A DNA stretch of 30,223 nt from Phallusia fumigata (taxonomy: Eukaryota > Chordata > Ascidiacea > Phlebobranchia > Ascidiidae). Position numbers and translations under genes: made by a program. Every line of letters begins with the position of its first letter. Position 1 is the stretch's first letter. Shown here piece after piece: positions 1 to 10,714 of the stretch. Under the pieces are notes generated by a model. It saw only the letters and a list, made by a program, of their open reading frames with translations. It was not told the DNA's origin and ran no database searches. The DNA lies in contig QXVZ01005725.1 of the NCBI GenBank assembly GCA_008931825.1, forward strand, positions 1-30,223. The letters are read 5' to 3'.

Positions 1-535
1 TTGGGGAAGTTGTTAAGGTCGCGGGTTCGAATCCTGTCTGGTGAACAAATAACGGATTGAATTTGCATGTTCTAATCCCTTAATGGAATCTTGGTGGTTT
101 TAGAGCAAGGAACTGAATCGTCACTGCTTTAATGGGCCCGCGTTTGGCGAATTGCGAATAATTAAAATGCAAAACAGCTTTATCGGTGTTTCTTGAACGT
201 TTTCTTGATGCGACGGCTTTGAAAAAGTTGATTTGACTTTTGACGCACCAGCGATAAGAATTTAATAAAGACGCTTGTTATCAAAGTTGTATTTCATGAT
301 ACAAAATGAGTTCAGCTACGAAACGGAATTATTGTGCGACGCCTTAGGAAAATTAAATTGGCGCACCGCGGCGTCTCGACGCACAGTTTGAAAACTCTTG
401 GCGTAAAATAATGATTTCAATTTGCCCAAACAACAAACCAACCGACTCAAGTTTTTGCTCACGTTTAGCAAATTGGGCATCTTTGAAAATCAGTAAAGTC
501 TTTTGCATTTGATTTTGCCCAAACAACCAACTCAC
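1..535 (-). other. Gene A intron downstream of its last visible exon
   Basis: Non-coding sequence follows donor TAT|GTGAGT at 536/535. The only recognisable item is a tRNA-like T-arm near the left edge (21-38). The minus-strand frame stays open for about 60 codons past the donor, but that stretch resembles neither a SEA nor an FN3 continuation, so I treat it as intronic. Confidence 0.55.
21..38 (+). repeat. tRNA-like T-arm/B-box (probable SINE fragment)
   Basis: GCGGGTTCGAATCCTGTC contains the pol III B-box consensus GGTTCGAATCC at 24-34 and can form a T-arm stem. The window starts only 20 bases upstream, so the rest of the tRNA-like part cannot be seen. Similar motifs recur at 6338, 8078, 10147 and 10561, which points to a dispersed tRNA-derived repeat and not a tRNA gene. 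Confidence 0.45.
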
Positions 536-3500
536 ATATTCGTTGATCTTGGCGTGCGCCTCATCTCGTATCGCCTGGTAGTCGCCGATCCCTTCGTCCA
601 GGGTGAACGAGAAGATCAGTTCGAACGTGTAACTAACGGTGCTGACGCGTTTCCATGACGACCACTCGCCCTCCTTGACGGTGGTAACCGCTCGAGCCCG
701 GAACTCGTAAACCGAATTTCCCACCAAGCCGCTGATGTCCTCGGACACTGTGAAGCTTTTCCTGCGAAACGACAGTAAACCTGTGTGTTTTTTTGTCGGA
801 TCTGTGAGGTTTCGATGATGTGGATTGTAACTTCTATTTTGAACAAGTAACAATCTTAAGAATATCCAACGCAGGTTTACTGGTTCATGTCATGTTTCTT
901 GAAAATATTTGTCGGATCCTCGTAAGGTGTCGAGGATGTGGATGCCATTGCAACTTTAGGATTACTAACCTCTCGCCTTATTCAAATAGAAGTTGCAATG
1001 GCATCTACATCCTCGACACCTCACAAAGATCGGACAAAAAGTTTTAAATAAACAACTACACAAAACAGTTAACATGTTTGGACGACTTCGTACGTCTAAA
1101 TCAGGTTGACTAACCAGCTTCGGGCAGTAAACCATGGCAAAGTGTTTTCAAGACAAAGAAGTCGGCCAATTCAAAATCAAACTAATTTTTTTAACGAAAG
1201 ATAATTTTGTAGAATTTTTTTATTTCTGCAAAAAAACATGCCACGGTTGACTGCGCGAAGCTTGTCTGGAAAGTCGCTGTAAATTAATGATGACGTCACA
1301 TTTACGTCATCAGCACACATACCCCGTGACGTCAAGTAGTATTTGTTCCTCGTCTAAGTTCGACAGCGACCTGCCTTCCACTTGATAGTTGATAAGGTTT
1401 CCCGCGATTTTCTGTGGACGCCGGATTCCTATTTTCACAACGTTTGGCGTCAGGACTTCGAGAGTAACCGACCCTGGCGGCCCTGTAAATTCGAGAAGTA
1501 CAGTCTGTAACTGATGATGCAATAAAACCCGGATATTTTTACCCCAATTTTTTCGCTCAAACTTCTTTTGAACAAAGCTCAAATTTCTTCACCAACGTTG
1601 AAACAATTCATGCTCGGGTCAGAACTTCGAGAAAAAGATGATAACTTACCGGTATTAGGTCGACACAATAACCCTGGAAACCGGTACCCGGTCACGCCGA
1701 TGTCTAATGTGTTATTGGGACACTGGCACGCGTACGTCCCCAACATGTCTGTACAACTTGACTTCTTGTCGCACAACACGTCATCTCCATGACATGGGTT
1801 TCGATCTGCAAAAAACAATTTTTAACGTCCAAGGTTTAGTTTTGGTTGATTGTAAAGCGGCTTCAGAAAACGCTTGCATCATAAAACCAGCTCCAACATG
1901 TGATAAAATACCAGAATGTTGAATACAGCAAAATTATGGAAGTTATTTAGCTTGTTTCATAATCATAACAACCCTGAAATAGGAGTTAGAACTACCTTGG
2001 TTCAGGGTGTTAAGAAAATAGGTATGATGGGGAAATGTACAAATCGAGACTCCCACCGATTGTTAAGAGTTAAAACATATGAAAGAGTTTTTTTATAACA
2101 TAAAGCAATACAATTCTGCAGCCATAGGAAACGTTACCCACCTCTACATGGGAACTATTTGAGAAAAAGCTAAAAAGCAAACAATTTTTTTTACCGTAAA
2201 CTTTGATTCTTTTTGTGTAAGCAGTCAATTCCTTGACCCAATCCAACTCGAACAGATGCTTTACTTTTCTACTCGATATGTTCACGTTCACATCAAAATC
2301 AAGGTGATAATATGTCTGAAAATAAACATAAAAGCACAAGTTCATGATAAAATAACCATCCAACAAAATAGATTGTTATTAAAGAAATTAGAGGTTGAGA
2401 ACACAAAACACGAACTTGAAGAGTAGCTTGATTAAATACATAACTGCCAGAGAACTTGTATACAGTAAGAAGTTATATTTGCGTTTTCGTATAGAATTCA
2501 TAGTTTTGTAATCAAGGCCCTGGTCATAAATCACATGTTATTGACCAAGCTAGCCAACTTCAGTCTAATGGTAGCCACAACTGGTACAAATCCGAATAGA
2601 GTAATAAATCATAACAACTCTGGGTTTCTAAACACGATACATTTCCAGATTTACCTTAAAATCTCCGCTCCTGATTTTGGTGTTGTTGATTTCTGTGTAG
2701 CCCAAATACGCAAGCGGCATTATCTTCTTCAGCTGTCGACGAAAGAAGGATTTAATTGGTTGTCATGTTGCGTTTAACTGAAACTTACCGAATTCCGAAA
2801 CCTCGTTTTATGAGATTGAGTTGCGACGATGATCGACATTGTGACGCGTTTCACATCTGGAACAAAATCGAAGATGACAACTCACGGCGTTAAACAGTCT
2901 CAATAGGAAGATACAAGCCAGTACTTCTGTGCAAATCATTTTCTAAGTTTCGGCAAACGTTGTTGTCGTCATCAAAAATGGGAAGAAAATTTTACACACA
3001 AGTACTGGCTTGTATCTTTAACTGAAAACAAAAATAAAATAAAAGTGTTCTAATTCTACGCTCATTAGGAGCTGGCTAAGCCAAGAAAATTTAAGGAAAC
3101 AAACCTTTTATGTTTGTTTTTGCTAAAACATTTTTAGTTATCTCCTGCCTGGTGATTGATTTACTGCTATTGTGTCGTTACGATTTCTCTCTCCAAGCGA
3201 AATAAACTCAACTTAACTTACCCATAGGAAGCTGAATCCAATCAGAGAAACGTCCCGTGTACTTGGAGTTGATCGCCGCCACCCTGAACTGGTAGATGTA
3301 GTGTGACGTCAGATCCGTGACGTAACTCTGCTGTACGCCGCCGCGTGACGTTGTCTGCAACATGTCATAAATGATGACGTCAGCCGTGAGGTAACTTGAT
3401 TCAGTCAAATTTTATTTGTTGTTTGTGTGTGGTTTACTGGATTTTCGATTTGCTAAATTGGTCACCGTTGTTTAAATTGTGAAAAACTGGTTAAATTGAA

Positions 3501-5827
3501 CCGTAACTACCAAACAGCTTCTATACAATGAATACTTTGTAACGCAAAATTTTTAACAATCGCCGTTATTGTTATTATTAGTTCTCTGACAGTTATTGTT
3601 TTAATTAGGCCACTCAAAATTTCCGTTGTAATCAGGCTCAGATGAAACTTTTGTGCAGTAAGTGTTGTCGGTTAGGTTTAGTAAAGGTCACATTCAAGCA
3701 AAAATCACAATTAGAATCGTTTTAAAAAATTCATATAAGCTTGCTTTTCGGGGTTTTCAGGGAAGTCGCTTTCCACATTAATATCACGTAACAAGCTTTG
3801 GTTTCCCAACTTACATTGACGATTCGGTTTCGTTTGATCGGTGTGTGTTGTATGACGTAACTCTTGATGAACCTGGAGTTCAAGTTCACCGGCATTTTCC
3901 ACTTCAACTTGACCTTGGTCTTCGAGATCGCTTGCACTGTGACATTATGTGGCGGTGGTGGAACTAAAATGAAAAGGAGTTGAGGAAAAATAATGAAAAG
4001 CAAGATTAGATTTAGATAGTGGTTTGTTCAAATTATTAGATAAACCACGCAAACTGCATAGTACATCATATATCATTCAAACATGGATCAGCATAGAGTG
4101 GATGGGGTCTGCAAATGACGATATTATATCCAAGGACAGTGGTTCTCAACATTTTTTAAATTGATGAACCTCTTTAGTTCCCCCAGCGGAAATGTACTTC
4201 TTAAATAGCATGTCCATATCGACACGAAGAAGATCAACTAGGTTTTTACAATGGATAAACTTTAAATTACATTTTAAAAACAAAATTCCTCCCTTTGCAA
4301 ATACAAAACTTCCCACTAGTGGAGAATCCCCCTGTGGAGAACAGCTGCCAAGGGCAATCGTATGTAAGGGTTAGCACAAAAACTCTGAATTTTCATCACT
4401 GAGACCGTTTTAGGCCGGTTGCCATTCACTAACCTCCCTCCCCCGTTTCCTCCGTACACGTCATCATCCACTTGACGTCATCTACTGTGACGTTGTCACG
4501 AGGTATGGCTCGGAGTGCAACGTTAAAATACCTTACGTGACGTAATTGTTTGATGACGTAGAAGGAGCGCGTGTTTCGTAAAACGCGGTAATCGACATTG
4601 TCTGAATAACAATGGCTGATTGAAACAAAATTGTCGATAATAAACATTATTTCTTTGCTTCTTGTGCAATATATCAACGCTATATATATATTGTATGACT
4701 AATTATAAACATAACTGCCAGAGAACTTGTGTAAGTGAATTCGCAGTTTTCATCATCAGAGCAGTTTATTCACTACATACAAGTTCTCGGCCAGACATTT
4801 TTTACTGAAGCTAATCTTCAAAATCTTGCCTTGTGTTCCTAATTTTGTTACTTTTACAATTGTGGCAAACAAAAGTTGACACATTTATACAGCACCGCTC
4901 TGTATTGTGTGTGTGGTTACCTTGTATGTTGTCAACAATATTCTCATAATCGTCATAATTGCTCCCGTTCAGTTTCCCTGACAACCGATGACGTAACGAT
5001 TTCCCGTTACTGTCCTCGCCCTCGTACTGCGGTGACGTCACGCCGTCTAGGTCGTACCAACTGATGACGTAATGTGACACGGTTTTGTTCTGCGGGATAA
5101 ATTTGCCGATAAGTTATCACGTGACAAATGATGACGAAGTTGTTACTCACCAGGTCGACACCTGATTGGACGACAGCCGACCACGTGACGTTGATGTTGT
5201 TTTCCTTCACTTTGCATGCGAAGTTATTGATGCGGAACGACGAACCTGCGATGAACCACGAGGTAAAATAGATAATTTTTCAGATTTGTCAGACATGAAC
5301 GAACCAAACTATGTTTTAGAAACAGAACAGGAAGCGGTTGTAACTATTTTGTTTATTTTGTAACTTTACAATCAAGGATCTTATGTTCCACGCCCTCTTA
5401 AAAGCCAAACGTTTTTTAATCCCACGGCTAATAATTTTGTATCCCAGTTAAACCATTGAAAATAGTTTAACTAAACTTTTTATTTTTAATGAATATACAT
5501 AACCACCTGAGAGCTTGTATGTAATAAATACTTTATATTTGACAATGTCATTAGTGTAGTATCATAATCAATAATAATCAAAAATGACAACCACAATTCG
5601 AAACGAAACGTTAGAACGCTTACATACACTGGATACAATAAAATGTATTCACTACATACAAGCTCTCTGGCAGTTATAGTTGTAATTAAGCTACTCTTAA
5701 GTCCTTGCCTTGTGTTCCTAACTTTTCATGTTTACAATAACAAATAAGAAACTCAGTAAGCTGTTAACTTACCAAAGTTTAGCAAAAACAGCAACAAACA
5801 AATTCCAGTCCAAGTTCTTTCAATCAT
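536..5827 (-). CDS. Gene A: secreted or surface FN3/SEA-like/EGF modular protein (5' part; 3' end outside window)
   Basis: Eleven exons, 5' to 3': 5827-5773, 5245-5151, 5089-4921, 4601-4434, 3963-3815, 3354-3222, 2856-2789, 2315-2195, 1805-1650, 1482-1323, 761-536. All have GT/AG borders, mostly GTAAGT, GTGAGT or GTTAGT donors, and all phases match, giving 500 codons. Residues 1-18 are a signal peptide (MIERTWTGICLLLFLLNF). FN3-1 spans about 20-160 and FN3-2 about 163-254, ending in a WSxWS-like GRFSDW. A SEA-like segment lies at about 256-318. The EGF at about 320-368 has six Cys (NPC, VLC, SSC, YAC, QC, LLC). FN3-3 spans about 372-463 with GEWSSW near its end; a second SEA-like segment starts there and stops at donor TAT|GTGAGT. 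FN3 and EGF borders use phase-1 introns, as is usual for shuffled extracellular modules. This suggests a secreted protein or receptor for adhesion or ligand binding. No transmembrane segment is seen in this part. The SEA label is tentative, and I recognise no named orthologue. Confidence 0.78.
793..1042. repeat. Fold-back element with 31-bp hairpin arms and a nearby partial copy
   Basis: Arms at 925-955 and 991-1021 are reverse complements over 31 bases with one mismatch and a loop of about 35 bases. The similarity extends outward through TGTCGGATC (about 910) and GATCGGACA (about 1029-1037). A related single arm lies at 793-850, ending 30 bases upstream of gene A exon 11. The block sits in gene A intron 10. 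This is consistent with a MITE or fold-back element. Confidence 0.75.
2877..3022. repeat. Inverted-repeat element, family 2, copy 1
   Basis: The terminal inverted repeat is GAAGATACAAGCCAGTACTT (2907) against AGTACTGGCTTGTATCTT (3001-3018). The interior contains a GTTGTTGTCGTCATCA-like core. The element starts 21 bases upstream of gene A exon 7 (2856-2789). It shares its leading CTCACGGCGTTAAACAGTCT block with the other copies. Confidence 0.75.
4711..4796. repeat. Short MITE-like element, family 1, copy a
   Basis: Left end ATAACTGCCAGAGAACTTGT (4711-4730) and right end ACATACAAGTTCTCGGCCAG (4775-4794) are imperfect inverted repeats about 45 bases apart. The element lies immediately upstream of gene A exon 4, in intron 3. 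Confidence 0.7.
5499..5677. repeat. MITE-like element, family 1, copy b
   Basis: Left end ATAACCACCTGAGAGCTTGT (5499) and right end ending in AGCTCTCTGGCAGTTAT (5677) form terminal inverted repeats of about 25 bases around a 130-base interior, within gene A intron 1. Solo ends of the same family occur at about 2442-2462, 3581-3599 and 14223-14243. Confidence 0.7.
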
Positions 5828-7408
5828 CTTTACATGTGGTTTCAACGCCTAAGTTTTCGGGGATAATTGTCGAGCTAATAAGCACTTTATCCTCTTCTTA
5901 TTAACATTACAACGTCTGTTATCAACTAACTTGTTCTGTTGCGGTATATAGTTGTAAACTTTAAATGTTTAAACATACCACGCGTATAAATTATACCAAC
6001 AAAGTTTACAAACACTTTATAGCTTGTGTATGTACTTGCCCTTTACTATCACCAAACACAAAATTGCCAACAATCTTACACAACATTTTTGTTTTTAACT
6101 GAATAAAAACTATGCAGTTTGTCCAAACACGGTTTCAATGCATTTTACAACAGAAAACGAAGTTGTTCTGTTTTGATTAATACAAGAGACCCAAACGCTC
6201 TTTTGTGAAAAGTCTTCACAGTAAAAGCTGCTCGACAAGTGCTAATAATACGAACGTGTCCGCGTTCATACCCTGCGGCTATCAAGTTTTCAAACATCAC
6301 ATTACACCTTTCACACGCAACAAGTACGAAGGTTGGGGGTTCGAATACCACGAAAAGCGCTTTTATTTCAACTGTGTTATTGAGATAACTTTCTTTGACC
6401 AGGCAAAATGCTGGATTTGGCAGTTGTTGGTTTTATAACAAAACTATTTTTTATGCTTTTTTGCCAAACTTTATACTTGGTAGTCAGGTTGTTTTATTTC
6501 TGTTGTTGTTAGTTGATACATGTTTTTTCATAAACACAGCTACTGCATGCAAAAGACGTACAAAAAAATTAAATGCCTTTTCTGGAAATTACTAACCGCG
6601 AGTGGGCGATAGAGGGTGGATTTTGTCTATTGATCTTATGTTGACGATGTCAATAGGTTCCTCACGGCTGTTGCAACTTTACTGTGACACTAGGATAGAT
6701 TTTCAAGCTTAACGTAATTTTTAGGTTATTGGTAGTGACATCGTTTATTGGCTTGGCACGTGTTGATTTGAAACGCGCGGTGTGTAAGCGGTTTTATATC
6801 GTTCAGATAATTGGCGTATTGATCGTAGCCGCTGCGGCATTTGTTCGATAGAAATAGGCTTTAGTGTCGATTCAAAACTTTTACTAAGTTGATGATTGGG
6901 TCCTAGCTTTACCATGTAATTTTATGTTTTGTTTTTTAAACATATGTTAAAGAATTTTCGATTTTTTGCTGAAGAATTTCACCCTTTTTCCAAATTTTAA
7001 CAAAGCCACATTCATGAAAAGCAACCTGTTGATGTATTTGCACTTTTTTTCCGAACACACATTTGCGATAAACGAACTTTTTTGCTTTGGAAACGAGAAA
7101 AACAAGTAAGGGAATAACTTACCAACAAGTAAAGCGCTCGAACTCCGATAAATTTTCGCAAACTGAACTGCAACCAACAATTGCTTTGCAATAAAAACAA
7201 ACTTTTCGCCTGATAATTCTATCAGACACGTCATAGCGGCCTATTACTACGTCATAATATAAAAGAGCTCTTGAGCAAACAAATACATGGCCAAGAGCGA
7301 CACCGTGCGGATCAGGCACGAATCAACATAGAAATCAACTACACACCGTAGATTGAATGGCGACGTTATAATGGAAACATTATTTACAATATCAATAACC
7401 GCATTATC
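5828..7408. other. Gene A-gene B intergenic region; homologous to the gene B upstream flank
   Basis: This lies between the gene A ATG and the gene B stop. Many stretches align in the same order with 9763-11915 upstream of gene B: 6000-6120 with about 9833-9945, 6190-6345 with about 10010-10165, 6640-6790 with about 10765-10905, and 7130-7395 with about 11700-11915. It is therefore one arm of the tandem duplication that made the gene pair. It carries a tRNA T-arm-like motif at about 6334-6350 and a CRE-like/TATA-like block at about 7225-7264 on the plus strand. No coding exon was recognised. Confidence 0.7.
7225..7331 (+). promoter_or_regulatory. CRE-like plus TATA-like block with a 14-codon ORF
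   Basis: Two half-CRE sites (CACGTCAT at about 7228, TACGTCAT at about 7249) stand just upstream of TATAAAAG (about 7257-7264). An ATG in good context (ACATGG) opens a 14-codon ORF at 7287-7331 beginning MAKSDTVRIRH. The same arrangement recurs at about 12452-12558; at 11792-11830 only the promoter-like part is present. Promoter function is inference; no downstream gene on this strand is recognised. Confidence 0.3.
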
Positions 7409-9762
7409 TCAACGACCTTGAACTGTCCTTGTAGTTTCTTCCAATGGTAAACAATGCATCCCCTTCAGGAAGTGATAGAGCTCACCATTGTCCGCAAAGC
7501 CTCTCCTGCAAGAACACGTGTAACCTCCGTTTGTGTTCTCACAATTTGCATTGTACGAACAATCGTTCCATTCTTGGCACTCGTTTAAGTCTGAAAACCA
7601 GTTGTTGGGTTGAGTTAAATTGAATTTTTCGCTTGGTACAGGGAAAAATCTTCAGCACCTAAACAGTTTTAACAAGTAAGTGCGTTTGCTAAAGGTAAAA
7701 AGTAAACGAGACCTTCAAGATTCAAGAAGAGAATGGGCCAGTTTGCATTTTCTTTTTCCTCCCCACTCTTGTAAGCTCTCTCCAGTAATTTCACTACTGC
7801 AGTGCTCCGGATTGTGAAGTAGACCGTCACGGACGCGAAAGTATCTGATGGTAAAAAAAGCGTTAAACGTGCGACTTCTATTTGCATTTTCACGCATATG
7901 TCTGACAAAAATCTTCGCGGGCACACAAGGGATACCATGTTAAACTCCCGCCCTGTAAATTTACATTGACCCGCCTCTTGGTTAGTCAAATGCTTGGTCA
8001 AATTGTCTGAGGCGCTCGATCCATATAAGTTATAAGCATAAAAAATCTGATCTGGAGACGTTTTCGGGATCGTTGCGGGTTCGAATTCCGTGGAAAATGC
8101 TGTATCGACATCTTTGTTGTGTTTTGACAGCACCAAACAAACTTTACCCACCTCTATCTGGGTGAGGTCGCAATCCAACTTTCCCGACACTGCCAAACCT
8201 GACAGCTGGATGGTTCAGTAAAACTTCATCGCTCGTAAAAATCCTTTGTACCTGGTGGTCACATTAAAACACTGCTGTCTATTGGACTTTGCAAGTACAT
8301 AAGGTGTCGGTTATGGCAAATTAGGCCTACATTGATAGATTGATGTTACGAGAAATTTAAAATTGCCGGTATCGACATACGACACAGACAGTTAAGTTAC
8401 AACCAAAAACGACACACACAGTTAACTTACAACCAAAATTCGACCCACACAATTAACTTACAACCAAAATTCGACAAACACATTTAACTTACATAGTCGG
8501 ATACGATCTCCTTAACTAGTTCGTTGTTGGCTGATGTGATGTCAACAGTGGGGAGATAAAGGGAAAGACGAAACGCCTTCGACGCTGGAACAAGAAAAAC
8601 AAAACTTGAAAGGAATTTCACTAAATCAAAAATACGTTTGCGTCTATTGGTTGGTGTTTAACGTTGGTTGCAACTCAAATCCAAAATCTCCTAGAAAATA
8701 GGTCAGGTAGCTATAGGGTTTTACTTTATAGTTTTAACTGCGAAATGGTCTGAGCTCTGTTAATGAAACTGACTTTAATCAGCAAATATTTTCACTCTGC
8801 TTAATTTCCAAAAATGTTTTAGGAAATTGAATAGGAATTAATTTTTTCGGAAACAAATTAAAATCGGCCACTGCTTTATTTTTTACTCACTTGTTCTAAC
8901 TTGTATTGGAAAGCTGTATGACGTGTGCACCTGGGGGTTCCCCTTCCATTTCTCTGCCACCCTTATTTGGTACAAGATATTCTGCGGCAAGTGGGCGATA
9001 TTGAGGTGAGATAGAAATGATTCAGCGGTAGCTACTGACCAGTCATGTGTACCTAAGTACAGGCGGATTTCAATACCCATTATCCACTGGTTAACCTGAT
9101 AGTTTAAGTCGTTATTGAGTTACAAAAGTTGTTTTGTGCTTTTTGTGGGCACTGAATTTACCAAATCAACAAACCTTTGATTCTATATTGAAAAACGTAG
9201 TTCAAATTTTCCTCGGTTCCTCCGCTAGGTGGCAGCAACCGCTTCCACGTCAATCTTATTTGATTTGGACCAATCGCAACGCCGTATATCTCCACACCAG
9301 GCAGAGGGGGCGGCGCTTTAGCAGTTGACCTTGTGCTGAAGGTCGCGCGCGTCGGTTTTGTCTGAATCGGTGTGGTCGTAAACTCAGCTGCAACGACCCG
9401 GTAATTTCAAATTACAATACCAGTAGCGTGTTTTGCAAATTGCGAATTTTAATAAAGAAGAAAGGCAAGCCATTTTGCAAGACCGTCATTAGCTAGAAAA
9501 GGTGATTTGGCGGAAAAATGAGATTGCAACAGAGGCAATATTAAAACTTTTCATTGGTCATGTTAAACTACTAATTTACAAATTTAAACCAAGTTCTGTG
9601 GGAAGGTATGTTTTAATTAGACTACTATTTAAGCCCTCGTCTTGTGTTTCAACTTTTCACATCTACAGCACAACACATCAGAAACTCAGAACATATCAGA
9701 AACTTACCAAAGTTTAACACAGATAACAACAAACAAACACCGGTCCAAGTTCTTCCATACAT
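7409..9762 (-). CDS. Gene B: short tandem paralogue of gene A (signal peptide-FN3-SEA-like-EGF)
   Basis: Seven exons: 9762-9708, 9387-9175, 9052-8891, 8584-8493, 8205-8148, 7844-7713, 7590-7409. Phases match throughout and give 297 residues plus TGA. The leader MYGRTWTGVCLLLSVLNF is identical to gene A at 13 of 18 positions. A Thr/Pro-rich linker spans about 20-42. FN3 spans about 43-143 (IRLTWK strand, later ILYQIRVAEKW). The SEA-like region spans about 144-237, in three exons with strands FRLSLYL and VTVYFTI. A calcium-binding EGF begins DLNEC at about 238 and has six Cys (NEC, NDC, ANC, YTC, SC, MHC). No transmembrane segment or GPI signal is seen, so it is probably secreted. Weak points are donors GTTTGT (exon 2) and GTCTCG (exon 6), and a last exon that may instead splice before the TGA. 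No AATAAA is seen within about 100 bases after the stop. It lacks the later FN3 domains of gene A, so it is either a short paralogue or a truncated duplicate. Confidence 0.7.
8071..8095 (+). repeat. tRNA-like B-box in a gene B intron
   Basis: GTTGCGGGTTCGAATTCCGTGG lies in the intron between gene B exons 5 and 6. Its T-loop matches GTTCGAATTC. No D-arm or anticodon arm fits upstream, so this is probably a relic of a tRNA-derived SINE. Confidence 0.4.
8380..8498. repeat. Four-unit minisatellite (30-31 bp) overlapping a gene B splice donor
   Basis: Units start at 8380, 8410, 8441 and 8472 with consensus CGACACACACAGTTAACTTAC followed by AACCAAAATT. On the gene's strand each unit presents GTAAGTTAA (GTAACTTAA in the first listed). 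The right-hand unit carries the donor used at the end of exon 4 (TAT|GTAAGT at 8493/8492); the others lie in intron 4. Confidence 0.8.
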
Positions 9763-9887
9763 CTTTTATATGTGGTTTCAACAATTCCCCCTTTAAAAAA
9801 TGTTTAAACACACTACAAATACAGGTTATGACAAAGTTTACAAACACTTGTGGATGTGCTTGGCCTTTACTAGCACTTAACACAAGA

Positions 9888-10714
9888 CCGCCGACAATCT
9901 TACACAACGTTTTTTGTTTAACTGACTATAAAACTTTGCGAGTGGTTTCAATGCATTTTGAACAGAAAACGTGGCAGTTCTGTTTTAATCGCAAGAAACC
10001 TGAACGCTCTTGTGTGAAAAGTCTTCACAGTAAATGCTGCTCGAGAAGTGCTAATAATACGAACGTGTCCGCTTTCATTCCCTGCGGCTATCAAGTTTTC
10101 AAACATCACATGACACCTTTTGCACGCTACAAGTACAAAGGTTGCGGGTTCGAATCCCGCTAAGAACGTCGTCAGTTTGACTGTCATCGTGATAATTTGT
10201 CCCGGCAAGACAAAGTGCTGGATTTTCAAAACTTTGTGAAAACGGTTTAAAAACAGATTTTTTTCGACTATTGCAAAACCTAATAACTGGCTTTCCAGTT
10301 NCCGCCGACAATCTTACACAACGTTTTTTGTTTAACTGACTATAAAACTTTGCGAGTGGTTTCAATGCATTTTGAACAGAAAACGTGGCAGTTCTGTTTT
10401 AATCGCAAGAAACCTGAACGCTCTTGTGTGAAAAGTCTTCACAGTAAATGCTGCTCGAGAAGTGCTAATAATACGAACGTGTCCGCTTTCATTCCCTGCG
10501 GCTATCAAGTTTTCAAACATCACATGACACCTTTTGCACGCTACAAGTACAAAGGTTGCGGGTTCGAATCCCGCTAAGAACGTCGTCAGTTTGACTGTCA
10601 TCGTGATAATTTGTCCCGGCAAGACAAAGTGCTGGATTTTCAAAACTTTGTGAAAACGGTTTAAAAACAGATTTTTTTCGACTATTGCAAAACCTAATAA
10701 CTGGCTTTCCAGTT
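9888..10714. repeat. Duplicate about single N at 10301 (probable assembly join)
   Basis: Copies 9888-10300 and 10302-10714 are both 413 bases and look identical by eye. Equal length, adjacency and the lone N indicate two overlapping contig ends placed side by side. Confidence 0.85.
10005..10165 (+). repeat. tRNA-derived SINE-like element upstream of gene B
   Basis: The segment ends in GCGGGTTCGAATCCCGC (10144-10160), a perfect T-arm with five paired bases and B-box GGTTCGAATCC. A homologous segment lies at about 6184-6350 upstream of gene A, with the T-arm decayed to GGGGGTTCGAATACC. A third copy at 10419-10579 is the assembly duplicate. No full cloverleaf is seen, so a SINE or tRNA relic is favoured. 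Confidence 0.45.

Noticed and set aside
3355..3408. Upstream extension of gene A exon 6 as coding
   Set aside because: No phase-compatible acceptor lies further upstream. TTGCAG at 3357-3355 gives the phase 0 start that matches the previous donor.
7119..7319. Minus-strand ORF repeated three times upstream of the FN3/EGF genes (PDPHGVALGHVFVCSRAL...)
   Set aside because: It starts at GTG, not ATG, has no recognisable domain, and its repetition is explained by the duplicated flank and the assembly gap. Copies at 11495-11863 and 11812-12546 are likewise artefactual where they cross N.
9053..9095. Alternative earlier acceptors (9096, 9087) for gene B exon 3
   Set aside because: They give phase 0 while the preceding exon ends in phase 1. 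The acceptor CTTAG at 9054-9053 restores phase and the FN3 strand pattern.
10144..10160. Perfect tRNA T-arm as a tRNA gene
   Set aside because: No acceptor stem, D-arm or anticodon arm can be fitted in the preceding bases, and a decayed homologue exists upstream of gene A. A SINE or tRNA relic fits better.
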